Origin: Heterobilharzia americana
Taxonomy: Eukaryota > Platyhelminthes > Trematoda > Strigeidida > Schistosomatidae
Assembly: GCA_944470555.2 (NCBI GenBank)
Contig: OX104132.1
Span: 3,295,755-3,359,754 of the forward strand
Direction of reading: 5' to 3'
Length of the DNA stretch: 64,000 nucleotides
Position numbers and translations under genes: made by a program. The notes below the pieces were generated by a model, which worked only from the letters and a program-made list of their open reading frames with translations, made no database searches and was not told the origin of the DNA. Shown one piece after another: positions 1 through 12,078 of the stretch. How positions within the stretch are numbered: position 1 is the first letter of the stretch; every line of letters starts with the position of its first letter.

Positions 1-1211
1 CTTTCAAAGACTTCCAGTGTTCTTCCACACAGGTTTCATCAGGGATGTTCCTCGATATCTCCCATTTTGTCTTGATGGCTGCCGTGAAGATTTCCTTTGT
101 AGTTTCATCCTTCAGTTTCCGAGTGTTGTACTTGAACTGAGGTCTATCACCAGATTCCTTGAAGGCTCTTAACTTGATTTGGAAGGTTCCTTGCACTAGA
201 CAGTAAGTGGTCTGAACCTACATCTGCTCCTCTTCTTGACCTAGTGTCAAGTAGACTGCGTCTCCACTTTCTTGGGATTGAGATGAAGTCGATTTGATTT
301 TTAGTGTGTCCTGGTGTCTGGTGAAATCCATGTCGCTTTGTGGATATCTTTGTGCCTGAACACACTGCCTCCAATCACCAAATCGTTGAATGCGCAGAAT
401 TCTGCAAACAATTCTCCATTCTTGTTCATCACCTCACCTAGCGCTTCTCGACCCATGGTTAGTTCTCTTCCTGTGTTGTCCCCTCCCAGTTTGGCATTCA
501 TGTCGCCCATTAGAATTTTGATATCGCCAACTGACGTCTTGTCCAGTGTTGATTGAAGTTGTCTGTAGAAATCCTCCTTTTTCTCTTGCTCTGCATAATT
601 TGTAGGTGCATAGCATCGTATGATTGTGACCTTCCTTCCTTTTGAGTTGAATCTTGCTGTCATGATCCTGCATGAGGAGATTGGTTCCCACTGCATGAGA
701 GCCTCCGATGCTGTTGGGGACATCATGATAGCCACTCCACAACTCAGTGTGCTCGTGATTGTCGTCTGGGTGACCGGAGTAGATTATTGATTCTCCAGTT
801 GACAGTTTGGAGAGTCCACTCCCATTCCATCTGTTTTCGCAAATTCCAAGCACTTCGATGTGATACCTTCTCATCTCCTTTGCAATCTGGGCTGCTTTGT
901 TGGGTTCAAACATCGTACGGACATTCCATGTCCCCACGTTTACTTTCGCTTTCATCGAGAGAAGAGAAGACACACCGGCCAATTGGCTTCCCGAAGGCTT
1001 TCACCAACTGACGTCATTTCGCCTCTCCGATTCCAGTGAGGAATAAGTTTGTTTTCATTTTTTATATTTTGTTTGTGCTTTGAAGTTTGTTTAGCGGTTA
1101 GATTTGTTTTACGGGATAGGGTTGCTAAGCATATGCCCAGCCCAACCTTCCCTCTTTACCTGGGCTTAGGACCGGCTAGTAACTAGTGAACTAGTTAACC
1201 AGGCGAGGTTT
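1..1211 (-). mobile_element. SR2-like RTE retrotransposon, 5' part with endonuclease domain (cut by window edge)
   Basis: Minus-strand reading gives an APE-type endonuclease, the enzyme that nicks target DNA for target-primed reverse transcription. Visible motifs are NVGTWNVRTM near 930, GDMNAKLG near 500, TWISPD near 320, QIDFIS near 290 and GSDH near 220, the last holding the catalytic Asp-His. The reading changes frame at least twice (near 720 and 310), so this is a dead copy. The 5' UTR runs to about 1211, where the sequence stops matching the 5' ends of the copies at 13921 and 56943. The reverse transcriptase half would lie left of the window. RTE-clade assignment is confident; calling it SR2-like is from family knowledge. 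Confidence 0.9.
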
Positions 1212-1424
1212 TCTGTGACCAGTAAAGTGCTAATATACAAGTACCTGTAATAATGCGTTATCGGAGTCTAAACAAGTACTAGAGACAGAATACCAACCCT
1301 CTAACATCGACTTATAGCAATATGATGGATCTGTGTCCATCGTTGGTTTGGTGTTGGTGGATGCCAAGTGAGACAGCATTTGTCATAATGCTTAAAGTTA
1401 GTAGTGGTCAGAAGTATGCAGTTT
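1212..1424. other. Intergenic, nothing recognised
   Basis: A short spacer between two minus-strand SR2-like pieces. No coding patch, tRNA-like box or repeat is evident. Confidence 0.5.
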
Positions 1425-2528
1425 ATTAATAATATTATTATTTTTCCCTTGGGTTCCTAGTGGAACATACCGCTTCAGTAGCACGCCTCCATTATACTCT
1501 CTTCTCTGCAATCTTTTCAACCTGGCGCCATGACTGCCCACAAGCTTTCATTTCCTCCTCACGTGATCTCCTCCATTTCACCCTCAACTCGGACGCCCAA
1601 CTCGTCGTTTCCCATCTGGGTTCCACTCAAGCACCTAGCCTGACCTGGCGCGTTATGTCCCCAATCGGACTTCTCAGTGTATGCCCAGTCCATCTCCACT
1701 TTCTTATTCTGCATATTTGTTGGATGATAGGTTCTTGCTTCGTTGGTTCGTTGCCAGCCAGCCAGAGTTCCTTGTTGCTCATTCTTTCTGGCCTTTTCAT
1801 CTGATCTTCAGTATCGAGCGAGCGTAGGTGGGAGCTGTTGGTGAATGTCTGTAGTTTGCTGGAAATGCTTTTCGTAACGCGCCAAGTCTCTCAACCATAT
1901 AGAAACACTGAGTTGACTGGATTGGTGTTGAAAATCTGGATCTTGTTCCTTGTGTTGAGTGTAGTAGATCTCGACACTGATTTTAGATTAGTAGAAGCCT
2001 GTCTTGTTGTGTTTCCGATCCTGGTTTTGACATCTTTGTGTGTGCCTGTGCCTCTGCCTGTAGTTGAAAGGATGCTGCCTGGTTTGAAGGTGAAAGAGAC
2101 AACTTCCTTCTAGTTTCTCCCGTTCATGGTGATTGGTGCCTCCTGTTGTTGATGCTGTTGTTGGTTGGGTATTTTGATGACCTCTGTCTTCTCTATATTC
2201 ACTTTGAGTCTCGTTTTCGCTACCTGTTCTGTCAACTTGTTAGTTTTTGCCTGTAGATCTTCGAGTTTGTGCGACATAAGACATTGGACATAAATCATCA
2301 TTGTTGATGAAATGCAAATCTTCTTCTGGGTTCTTTTCAGTGGTCAAGCAGCGTATACCCATCTTCTTGCTGCTCATGGTTTGTTGCATGGTCCAGTCTA
2401 CCATAGTGAGGAAGATGATGTGTGATAGTAGGTGGCAGCCTTGTCTTACTGGTGTCTTTACTTCAAAGTTGTCACTTAGTTTTCCATTGTGGATCACTTA
2501 GCATGTGACGTTCTCATATAGCTGTTGA
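1425..2528 (-). mobile_element. SR2-like RTE, 5'-truncated 3' half
   Basis: On the minus strand this runs from late reverse transcriptase (VRQGC motif near 2440) through the ITxxGRN and VTKSI blocks to the conserved 3' end, ggaacccaagg followed by an AT-rich tail at 1425-1447. The catalytic box is altered, reading F-I-N-N-D-D-L near 2300. Several frameshifts split the ORF. It is a separate insertion from the preceding piece, because its 3' tail is intact and it is cut at its own 5' side near 2528. Confidence 0.85.
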
Positions 2529-3090
2529 ATGAGTTTACAAACAAAATTGCAACAGACAATCACTGTTGTCGGCTCGTTGACACAAGATTCCGTGAATGGC
2601 TTTCCGATTAACTCAGCCTTAAATTCACTTGCCATTATGACTACATCTAATCGCTTTACGTTAGCTTTTGACAAAATCCATCCGCGTAATGATTCAATCT
2701 TATCTAGTTTTTACACATCTACTCATTCAAATAACACATACATGACTGTCGAGAAGTGTACGTTGTCCTCCACAACTCCATGCTATGCCGACACCAGCCA
2801 GTTTACTAGACCTAGCCATTCGGTTTCCGGATACTCTCAAGGTGAATTTTAAAGTTTCAGTGATATTGTTAGGTGAGATGCTATGCACGTGTTTCAGAGA
2901 AACAGCATACTCCCATGGCTAGAGATTTCAACATTCTGGCAAGTGATGTCCGTTGTCAGATTTGGCATACAGTTCTTACATGAAACCTCCCAAACTCGAA
3001 ATTCGTGACGAAATCCTAGAAAACTAGGAGTTAGGTTTTGACGACTTCTATTGTTGACAATATTGGAAGAGTTGAAGAAGTTGTAAGCTG
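2529..3090. other. No gene recognised
   Basis: A plus-strand open stretch of about 107 codons (2529-2852) has no recognisable domain and a composition like degenerate repeat DNA. I treat it as chance or an unidentified old repeat. Confidence 0.4.
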
Positions 3091-3094
3091 CCTG

Positions 3095-3475
3095 ATATTA
3101 GTATTAGGAGGTAAAGGCAAAGGAAGCGGCAGTGTTGAGGAAGTTATTGTTTAAATGGATCTTGTGTACTTCTGGAAGCGTGCTGGCGGATGATACTTCC
3201 CTGACGTCCACATCGTGGGGAGGTACCTGAAAGAGAAAAGGTTTGTTTGACATCAGAGCCCAAGGAGCATTTCCTTGAGGCTTTTTATACATAGCCTTTA
3301 GAGGGTTGATGGGGCGAGTTGTGACTGTCCTGTCTCTGACCGTGCGGAAGGCAGGAGTGTAAGGCTTATGAGGTCAGTCTTTTCTAACTCTCCTCATAGT
3401 AAAAGTAGGTTGAGACTATTGGTTATCCAAGGAAAATACATGATTCCTGTTGCACTCCACCCAAGCAGCAAATAG
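3095..3475 (-). mobile_element. RTE-B 5'-region relic
   Basis: The minus strand reads a peptide with SLSGTSPRCGRQGS near 3230. It is recognisably related to SLSGTLRRNSLPRCGQPGS in the fuller RTE-B copy near 52390. The match continues toward the RTE-B 5' UTR (a ttatccaagg block near 3425 against 52138). Strongly diverged and non-coding. Confidence 0.55.
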
Positions 3476-3579
3476 TTCTGCAGTGAATTTTACTCTTTTG
3501 TGTACCGTCTTCATTACATCTCAGACATAAGTAGAGAGAATTTAGCTGCTGCTTTCCTTCACATTCTATCGTATCTACT

Positions 3580-3840
3580 ACCTAGACGTGGTAGTCAGGC
3601 GTGTATATCACAATGACCGAACCAGCTACACCGACTGGAGCGTTTGTTCCCTCAAGGTTCTACCATATGAGAAAGTTCTGTTGGATAGTGATAAGTCGAA
3701 AATCAGTTACCGTTGTAATGATAATTGCTCCACTATGATGGAAGTTCTAGAATGAAGTCGTTATGCTGTTTGTGTGGGGTGTGACAGCAGCTACATATTT
3801 CCCTTGGATAACCAGTTTAGAGCTGATAATGTTGTTTATA
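3580..3840 (+). mobile_element. RTE-B 5' UTR fragment
   Basis: Plus-strand sequence matches the leader of the RTE-B copy at 51905-52150. Shared blocks include the acgtggt/gtcagg start, ccctcaaggttctaccata, cactatgatgg and gggtgtgacagcag. It stops near 3840. LINE relics usually keep the 3' end, so a 5'-only piece next to an oppositely oriented 5' relic (3095-3475) suggests a rearranged or inverted 5' end. Confidence 0.7.
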
Positions 3841-3925
3841 AAGACAGTTAAAGCTCTACAATTCAACTACTCAGCTCTGAGAACAAAACAGCACCAAAAA
3901 CATCGACATGAGTTACAAATATTCA
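3828..3925. repeat. Penelope-like terminal-repeat fragment
   Basis: The blocks aaagctct, caactactcagctctgag, gaacaaaacagcaccaa resemble the end of the Penelope-like relic at 19133-19206. Only about 100 bp is present and the overlap with the RTE-B fragment edge is unclear. Confidence 0.4.
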
Positions 3926-4440
3926 CCACCATTTCTGTCTCTTTATTGTTACAAGTTATTCACAATGTTTCGATCTTACTAGGAGGACTTTCTTCAAGAA
4001 TTCGAATCTGATAATAATCTTGCAGGTTAATGTAGAAGTTTGGTAAAAAAAAGGTTACCTTTGTACTCATCCAATTAAACTGTTATGAAGAACAAGGTTC
4101 GTTGTGGAAATGATAGGTATTTACTGGCAATGGAATATAAAGCGAATGTTTTATCCCCTTTCGGATTAGTTAACTGGGTATACCTGACTCTGAATGAATG
4201 ATGTTATTCCTAGTAGAACCTGAACTGAGAATGTATCGTTAGAAGCACCAGGAAGTTATCCAACAGGCCGATAAATTACGATAGGCAGTCCATCTATGGT
4301 ACATATATTTATCTACTTTTACTATCATAATGAAATCACGCTGGAGCTCATGTGGCATTTCTGGTTGGAAATTATAACCGATAACATCAAAGATCAATAT
4401 AATTTAAGTGGATGATATTTACATACTGATGTAGAAAATC
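3926..4440. other. No gene recognised
   Basis: AT-rich sequence without a coding patch or repeat that I can match elsewhere in the window. Confidence 0.4.
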
Positions 4441-5346
4441 GCAAGTCGGAGACAAATAGAGTGATGTTTTGTTATTGACGCCTTGTACAGTGCATAGGGT
4501 CTTACGTTCCGAGACTGACTGTTATCTATCAATGAGACTCACGCTCCCATATCTGTTAGGCACACTATCTCACGATAATTTATTCATATTCCAGCATACA
4601 CAGCACCTCTTTCTATGACCACTACAACATCTAGTCAAGTCACAACATTGGAACTCATATCATATCGTTCAAAACGTCTTCCTTTTCGCCTCTCCACACA
4701 GTTCATCAGACAGTCTCCCAGCTCTCCACATGCAATGCAAACCACCTACTCTGTCTGCCAACATTCATTCATTCATTCATTTAAAGTGCAGTCACCTCGT
4801 CTTAAAGGTTGTGGATTTGTTTCCAAATTATTTATCTCTGGTGACTCCACTGCAGCTACTGTTGTACCCATTAACTGTCTGATCACCTCAACCATCTCAC
4901 TACTATCCATGGGTCGGGGTAGGTTGGCTAATCGTAAGTGCTGGGTGATGGCATCCGAGACACTTTCGGTGAACTGTTCAGCCAGCAACTGTGCCTGAGT
5001 GTCGTCATCCAAAGTGGGAAGTGCTTGTTGAAGAAGTTTAGTCAACTTCGAAGCTAAGACGAGCTGATCATCGTCTATTGCAAGTGTCGTGTTTCGGAAG
5101 TGCTGCATCGCCAGCTGCCTGGTTTACTGGGCTGTCAAACTCCGCCACTAGACGTTCAACCATACTCTGTCAGGTCTCCTTCCGATCTTCATGTCCCATG
5201 TCATCATATGCTACTTTCGCTTGACCCCTCAGCAACGTGTCAATCACTATGACCTATACTGTTGGGTTTCGGAGACTCACTAGCTCCTCGACCAACTCAG
5301 AATCCTTGAGGAATACCTGGATATCTCCATCTTCGAACACTGCAGG
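4440..5346 (-). pseudogene. Ty3/Gypsy gag-protease relic, copy A
   Basis: Minus-strand reading gives a Gag core: RLVAEFDSPV-like entry, then TTLAIDDDQLVLASK, ALPTLDDDTQAQLL and EVIRQLMG. A degenerate zinc knuckle follows near 4735 (CIACGELGDCLMNC, with Asp where His is expected). A retropepsin-like stretch follows near 4540, reading C-L-T-D-M-G-A then a stop, where DTGA would be expected. Three in-frame stops are shared with copy B. The element is cut at 5346, where a SINE begins; copies B and D continue toward an LTR-like region there. No reverse transcriptase is present. Confidence 0.75.
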
Positions 5347-5429
5347 CGTCGTTAAGTGGACCGAATTGATCGGTATACGTGCTAGTGCGCGAAAGCTTCG
5401 ATATTTTCTGTCTGTCAGTTTTATATCGG

Positions 5430-5985
5430 TGGTGGATAGTGGCTAGTAGTGGAATCCAGGTTGACTGACGTTTCATCAGATACCTAACTTGTCAGCTGGA
5501 TGTACATGCCGGCCCCTCAGTCAGCGATTTTCTTCTGAATAGCACTACAATTCACCACCGATCACCTCAATCTCTACAGTGTAATCCACTAGACCACCAA
5601 GTTACAATACCCACTTCTTGTGCGACGGGCATAGTTTTAATGTCGTTGCATGCACTATCCCTACATTACTCAGTGGTCTAGTGGATAGTGATCTGGCGTT
5701 TGATGCGATCGGTCCTGAGTTCGTGTCTTAGTGAGGACAGCATCGCCGACTGAGCGACAGATACGTCTAGCTGATGAGTCCCAGATACAACGAAACGCGC
5801 GTCAAGTTTGTTACCGCTATGCATCCGTAATATATAACTCGAACACTGTTAATATAGCGGTATCCAGCAGGAACCCATATACGATTAGAAACCAGTTAAT
5901 TCGGTCCACTCAACGATGGGATAACACAAGCAACAATATTAGCCAATCTTCGGTTCCCTTCCAAAGTAAAGCGGAAGATGAAGAC
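5430..5985. repeat. Head-to-head pair of hammerhead-type tRNA SINEs
   Basis: The left unit (5430-5660) is on the minus strand and the right unit (5665-5985) on the plus strand. Shared blocks are gtgcgacgggcatagttt, a tRNA-like part with tctagtggatagtgatctgg as A box, and the ribozyme-like segment. The right unit keeps CTGATGA at 5771-5777 and CGAAACGCGCGTC ending at 5803, the hammerhead core with a palindromic stem III and a GTC cleavage triplet. Stem II (GTCC against CAAC) and stem I are damaged, so activity is doubtful. Confidence 0.75.
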
Positions 5986-5989
5986 TAAT

Positions 5990-7210
5990 AGCTCCCTGTT
6001 TTTACTTATCATATGACCTGCTTGATGCATTTATCCATATGAGTAATATAACTCTTAAGGAACAATGCAAAGCAAGCAACTTGCAGTTACTTCATAGCCA
6101 TAGGTTGTACGGAAATGACCAGTGAGTCAAAGAAGAGCTCTTGAAATGACATAACATTTTGTACAGATAAACTTCGTCTTTTAATTACCCTTCATGATTT
6201 ATATCTAAAAGGCCTCAGCACTGAAGACCAAGAATAGATTAATATGAGAAATGCCCACAGAATGATACAGCTGAAGGTGAATGATAAATTGTACATCTAT
6301 GAATCATCGTTGTTTGTAGGACTAAGAAATATACCTGTCACTTTCAAACTACTCATGAGTAAGTAAAGAGTTAACCAGTAAATTATGGATAAAGTAGGTT
6401 ATTTTTATAGTCGCTATTGATAGAATGTGTCTGTTAGTGAACAAAAAAGTTGAAAATTGATTGGATAAAACCAGAAATGGCATCTCGATTTTGAGTCTCA
6501 TCACATTCAATATACTATTCATATCCTTCCTCAAGCATCAGTCTGTTCCCTTTAATCGCAAACATACTGGCTATTTGGTCGTCTCAGCGAGAATAGCATC
6601 ACTTGCTGGGAAGATGTTAGATCAAGGTGATGAATCCTGTGAGAAACTGATTAGAGAAATTCGACCTCGTACAAGAAATTTGGTTGGTTCATTTATGGCT
6701 TCACTTTCTGAGAGTTTTGTAAATACATATATGTCATGTATTTGCCTAATAAAAGGTTATCGTTGTTCTTGCAGTCACAGACTGTCTTTGTCTTCTGATT
6801 TCTCCGCGGCTCAGTGAAGCAGAAGGTACTGATGGAGGTCAAACGTAAAAATATCGGTTGAGGTTTCTATTGAGTCTCAGTGCCATTATACCCACGCCCG
6901 CAACCCACCACTCGGTCACAACACTTGCATTTCATCGAAAACAGGAAACGTCCACTGGTTGTACTTATTTCTCAGCATAAACATTATCATTTCAACACGA
7001 AAACAACGTTAAGTGGTGAAGATGCGGAGCGATCGCAATCAAGAACCCATCAAATGACCTTGAAACAACCAATCAATATCTTTTAATGTAATGAACGAAT
7101 TTACGTGAAAAATAGGCGGGTTTATAAATTTAACAAGTAAATTGGGAGAATACCTTCAGATGGAGTAGGTCTTGTGCACAAATTAAAAGACATTTCTTAG
7201 TATCCTGTTG
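5990..7210. other. Gene-free stretch
   Basis: No recognisable coding domain or matched repeat. A plus-strand ORF at 6461-6817 has no family resemblance I know. It lacks flanking splice signals that would argue for an exon. Confidence 0.4.
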
Positions 7211-7214
7211 ATGT

Positions 7215-7670
7215 TGGTAATTTAGCTGGTTGTGGCTAGTCTAAGGATGCAGCTTGACGTGCATTTCGTCCTATCTAGGACTCACTCGTCAGCTGGATGT
7301 ACTTGCATCCCAGTGCGGAGTTATGCTGTTGCTATTGAGAGTCAAACTCCTTACATACCACTTCAAGTGCCACTATACCGTTGTACAAGAAGTGGCTATC
7401 GTTCCTCCATGGTATAGTGGATAACGCTTGGCGTTTGGAGATATGCGTACGAGTTTCAACCCTCACTGGGAACAACATCACTCCGCACTGGAGTGGTAGT
7501 ACATCCGGCTGACGAATTATTCCCAAATAGGACGAAAAGCACGTCAAGCTGGGTTCCTCTGTTAGCCACAACCAGCCAGATTATCATCATTAACAATCAA
7601 GCAATATCGAGGCATCGGCACAGCAGCCGATATACCAATAAAGGTCGAACAATTCGATTCAATAAAAAAA
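7215..7670. repeat. Head-to-head pair of hammerhead-type tRNA SINEs
   Basis: Minus unit 7215-7395 and plus unit 7392-7670 meet at acaagaagtggctatcg. The minus unit reads CTGACGA, then an extra GTGA, then GTCC-TAGATA-GGAC and CGAAA. The plus unit has atggtatagtggataacgc (A-box-like) and CTGACGA at 7508-7514, followed by a broken stem II and GGACGAAAAGC. Neither unit has a complete ribozyme fold. Confidence 0.75.
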
Positions 7671-7819
7671 GCAACGGAGAATTACAGCTATATCAATAAA
7701 TAATCACTTCTGAATATGGATGGATATCCCCAAGTTGTAATGAGAAGCGATAACCTATGAGACCAATCAGCCTAAAAGGAAGCGAATGTCATCTGAAGAC
7801 CTTGGGTCTGACTAAATCG

Positions 7820-7995
7820 CCAAATATAACTGAGTGGCTTGACGTTGAACGCGTTTACCGTGAGACAAGAAGGTCTTAAGTTTGATCCCTTGCCAAGTCG
7901 TGGGTGCGTACTAGGAGGAAACAGTTATTCAACGCTCCCAGTTTTCCAATGCTTCCCCAATCGATGTCATTTGGTGATGAATACTTCCCAAGATA
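7820..7995 (+). repeat. tRNA-derived SINE of the GGGTGCG-CACTGCT family
   Basis: Contains gagtggcttgacgttgaacgcg (A-box-like), aagtttgatccct (B-box-like), then gggtgcgtact, gtttcccaatgctt-like and cgatgtcatttggtgatgaat blocks. These recur at 21280, 38265, 39340, 42440, 44480 and 46015. The hammerhead-like middle is mostly deleted here. Confidence 0.6.
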
Positions 7996-9899
7996 ATTAT
8001 TTTATTATTTGTCTCTGGGGTTCCTCGTGGAACACATAGCTATTTCACTCTCTTCTCTGCAGTCTTCTTAACGTGGCTACACCACTGTCCATAACCTTTC
8101 ATTTTTTACTTACATCATCTCCTTCATTTTACCCTCAGACACCGAAATCATCGTTTCCTATTTGGCTTCCACTCGAAGGACTGGCCTGTCACCAGATGCC
8201 TCAAACGGCCTTCTCAGTGTGTATCCAAGCCATTCCGTCGCATCTCCACTTTCTTCTTCTGCATATTTGATGGACGATACCTTCTAAGTTGTTTGGTTCG
8301 TTACCAGAGTGAGTTCCTTCTTGCTTATTCTTTCCCGCCATCTGATCTTCAGTATCGAGTGAATGTAGGCGGCAGCTGTTCATATATGTCTGCAGTTTGT
8401 TGTGAATGCTTTTCGTAACGCGCCAAGTCTCTCGATCATCACATAGAAGAACTGACTTGAACTTCACTGAATTAGGGTTGAAAATCTGGATCCTGTTCAC
8501 GCTTTATGCAGAGTGCAGTGCAGTGCAGTGCAGTAGATCTCCACACTGGTTTCAGATTAATGCAGGAAAGCCTATCTTGCTTTCTTTTCGATCCTGGCTT
8601 TGACATAGTCATCTCTGCCACCTGTAGTTGAAACGATGCTGTCTAGGTAGAAAGGTGAAAGAGACAACTTCCTTCTGGTTTCTCCTGTTCATGGTGATTG
8701 GTGTCTCTTATTGTTGATGTTGTTGGGTATCTTGATCATCTGTATCTTCTCTACATTCACCTGAAGGAAGTCCTGTCTTCGCAGCCCTGCTTGTTCTACC
8801 AACTTATTAGTTTTCACCTGTAAGTCTTCGAGTTTGTGCAACATAAGACATTAGACATAAATCATCATCATCGTTGACGAAATCCAGATCTTCTAGGCTC
8901 TTTTCATCGGTTCAGCCAACGTATGCCCATCTTCTCGCTCTTCACAGTTTGCTACATGATCAAGTCGACCACAATTAGGTAGATGATGGGTGATAGTAAG
9001 TGGCAGCCTTGTCTTACTCCATCCTGTCTTCACTTCAAAGGCGTCACTGAGCTCTCCATTGTCAACCACTTGGCATGTAGCACCATCATTATCATATAGC
9101 TGTTGAATAAGATTGAAAAATATTTGTTGCACTGGAACCGTAGTGTTGAAGTAGCTGCCTGCCAGATTACTTCTCGGTCGACGCTGTCGAAGGCCTTCTC
9201 AAAGTCGATGAAGTTGAGGTAGAGAGTTGACTGCCATTCTATACTCTGTTGTATGTTGATGCGTAGCATAGCGTTGTAATTTGATCCGCACATGATTTGT
9301 ACTTCCTGAAGCCTGCCTGTTTCGGTCATAGTTTTGAATCCAACGTATGCTTTGATCTCTCCAGGATGATGTGGTTTAATATTTTGCTTCGGGTGGACAG
9401 GGATGGAGTATGATTTCGCGCCAGTTTTTGCACAGACTTAGGTCTCTCTTCTTTGGGAGTTTGACAAGGCAGGTACCTTCCCTTCCTTCCAGGCCTTCTT
9501 CAATAGTGGTGTGAGCATGTCCGATGTTGTCTCTGCGTCTGCTCTCAGTGCTTCTGGCGGAATTCTATGTGGTTCTGATGCTTTCCCAGATTTTAGAGGC
9601 GTTATGGTGCTCAGAACTTCTACTTTTATTAGAGGATTGGTGTTCACTTGTAGTTCTGTGGCTGCAGGTGGTATTTCTGGACGAAGTGCAGGTGGTGATC
9701 GATTCAAGAGCTTCTTGAAGTGATCAGCCCATTGTTTCCTTTGTTTCTCTTCTTTGGCAATTAGATTTCCTTCATTATCTTTTATTGGTTTCATCTGTGT
9801 TGATCTTTTCCCTCCCAGGTAGTAACTTGGTTATTTGATGCAGTGTTGTCGGGTCTCTCTTACCTGCAGCCTGTTTTGCTTCACTTGCCAGTGTGTTAT
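7996..9899 (-). mobile_element. SR2-like RTE, 5'-truncated, reverse transcriptase to 3' end
   Basis: The minus strand covers the Gag-less RTE reading from the linker (LIAKEEKQRKQWADHF near 9750) through RT motif A (FIDFEKAFDSVDREV near 9190), motif B remnant near 9000, the catalytic box and the C-terminal LKPVW/ETWRVTKSI blocks to the 3' end near 8005. The catalytic box reads F-V-N-D-D-D-D-L near 8870 instead of F-A-D-D-L. Multiple frameshifts make it non-functional. Confidence 0.9.
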
Positions 9900-10129
9900 T
9901 AATTAGTACTATATCAGTTCAGTATCCAGTAGTAGGAATTGGGTGAATTTCTAATCGCTAAATGTATCATTTCTTTGGCATATATGAAAGAATATGAATA
10001 AAATTTTCAAGGATTTTATAAGCTAATCTATCATTTGGTTCAGCTGAACTACTGTATATAAACTTATCTTCTCCAGTATAGATAAACAATGACATAAATT
10101 TACAGCAAAGTTATGACTGAGTGATGATA

Positions 10130-10560
10130 GAAGGCAAAATGAAAATTTGGATGATGGCTTGGTTCGAACCAGCGACCATTGCGTTTCCGGCCCTATCCAC
10201 TACCAACTGGACTATGAGGTCTGACTACTGATCACATTTTTACTTCACTTCAATCACCAAGAGATGTTTTGCCCCACTACTATGTGAATTCATCACGCCT
10301 TACTACCACTTGATCACACTCACACTGGTTGCCCACAGTCATCCCAATCGAAACCTAACTGAATCAGAGAGGAGGAGCATCATATTGATTATCATTTGAC
10401 TACTGTCTGAGATATCCGTAGTTTGGCAGACTAGTATCCATACTAAGTGTTGACTAGAGGTGAAAAGCAAATTTGGACTACGGATAGATTCGAACCAGCG
10501 ACCACCAGGATTCCGGCCCAATTCTCTCCCAGAAATAACTTCGTTCCCTTTTTTAACCTT
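10130..10560 (-). repeat. Two tRNA-like SINE fragments (GGTTCGAACCAGCGACCA family)
   Basis: Near-identical blocks at 10160-10200 (ttcgaaccagcgaccatt) and 10490-10520 (ttcgaaccagcgaccacc) are antisense tRNA T-arm/B-box sequences. They are followed by cattccggccc-type sequence. The second is preceded by the gatatccgtagtttggcaga block found also at 31540 and 62350. These are SINE relics; no complete tRNA cloverleaf can be drawn. Confidence 0.55.
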
Positions 10561-10574
10561 AGTTTTCTCTAGTA

Positions 10575-11220
10575 TTGATGGGTAGTGGCTAGCAGTGGAA
10601 TCCAGAATGCACACCTCATCCTATTTGGGACTCACTGGTCAGCTGGATGTAACTGCCTTCCAGTGAGTGATGTCGTTCACACAGGGATTCGAACTCATGA
10701 CCGATCGCTTCAAACGCGAGAGCTTAATCCACTACACCACCAAGCCGCGATACCCACTTCTTGTGCGACGGGTATAGTTTTAGTATTGTTGCTTGTATTA
10801 CACCGTCTTTGATTGGACCGGAATGATCGGTGTCTGTTGGCATATGGGCTCCTGTGCGGATACCTCAACGACGGTTTAAATACAATTAATAACAATAAAA
10901 CTATACCCATCGCACAAGAAGTGGCTATCGTGGCTCGATGGTATAGTGGATAACGCTCTCGCGTTTGAAGCGATCGCTCTTGAATCGGAGATCCCAGTGG
11001 GAACAACATGACTCACTGGGAAGCAGGTACATCCAGTTGACCAGTGAGTCCCAAATAGGACGAAATGTGTATGCTTGATTCCACTGCTAGCCACGATCCA
11101 TCATTAATACGATTAGAACGCAGGCAATATCAAGGCATCCGCACAGGAGCCCATATGCCAACAGATACTAATCAATTCGGTTGAACCAACGACGGTGTAA
11201 TACAAGCAATAAAACGATTA
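10575..11220. repeat. Head-to-head pair of hammerhead-type tRNA SINEs, best preserved
   Basis: The minus unit (10575-10865) and plus unit (10885-11220) are mirror images around about 10875. Shared blocks are actcactggtcagctggatg and its complement, cacttcttgtgcgacgggta, tggtatagtggataacgctc (A box) and the gacggtgtaatacaagcaa leader. Both carry the variant core CTGACCAGTGAGTCC, in which four bases (CAGT) sit inside the CTGANGA motif. The ribozyme fold should therefore be lost. Confidence 0.8.
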
Positions 11221-11600
11221 GTATTCTCTTGTCATGACTTTCTACAACTGTCGATTATATTCTGTTTCCCCGTTTCTCTATCCTTCATCTTGATGTCGTT
11301 TACCTTAGAGATGATTTTAGGTCATTCATTCTTTCTGTATAAAGATTTCATTCAATATGAAATCTATCATCTACAACACATTTTCATTAATGTCCAATTC
11401 GACTTTGTGTAATGTCTAACCATTTTAAACGACAAAATAGTTTCCAAATAATGTGGTGTAATAACTTTAGTTTATTAGTCATTATGAAAAAAAACTTTGG
11501 TATTTTAGTAGAGAAAACATGGATAATATGAATGGAACTATGATACAGTATCGAAAGAATTCTTCAGAAATAACCATTCTATACAGTAAAGTTAAACACT
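11221..11600. other. AT-rich spacer, nothing recognised
   Basis: No ORF with a domain, no matched repeat. Confidence 0.45.
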
Positions 11601-11602
11601 AA

Positions 11603-12078
11603 CGTCAGGTCAGTGCTTCTGTATGACTCAGAGAGTTAGATCGTTATGAAAGGCATTTCCAGCAACAGCTGCCTCCTACGCTCACTCATTACTGAAGTTC
11701 AGATGGCCAGAATAATGAGAATAAGCAACAAGGAACTCTGACTGTCTGGCAACGAACCAACAAAGCAAGAATCTATAACTCGACAAATATGCAGTGGAAG
11801 GAAGAGGAGTTGGATTGGGCATGCACTGAGAAGTCCGACTGGGGACATCACGCGCCAGGCCAAGCCTTCGAGTGGGAACCAGATGGGAAACGATGAGTTA
11901 GGTGTCCGCGGTGAGGTTGACATTGAGGAGATGGTGTGAGGAAGAAATGAGAGCTCGTGGGCTGTCGTGGAACCAGGTTCAAAAGTTTGTAGAGAACAGA
12001 GTGCACTGGAGACATGCTACTGAAGCCGTATGTTCCATTAGGAACCCAAGGGACAAATAATAATAATAAAAATACAGT
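11603..12078 (+). mobile_element. SR2-like RTE, 3' end fragment
   Basis: Plus-strand 3' terminal part only: the gtcagtgcttctgtatg block (VKSVLLYGSETW region), the NKELW/ARI and DITRQA blocks, and the conserved end ggaacccaagggacaaataat. It is heavily 5'-truncated, as is typical for LINE insertion. Confidence 0.85.

Noticed and set aside
2529..2852. 107-codon plus-strand ORF as a gene
   Set aside because: No recognisable domain, no splice or start context, surrounded by transposon relics.
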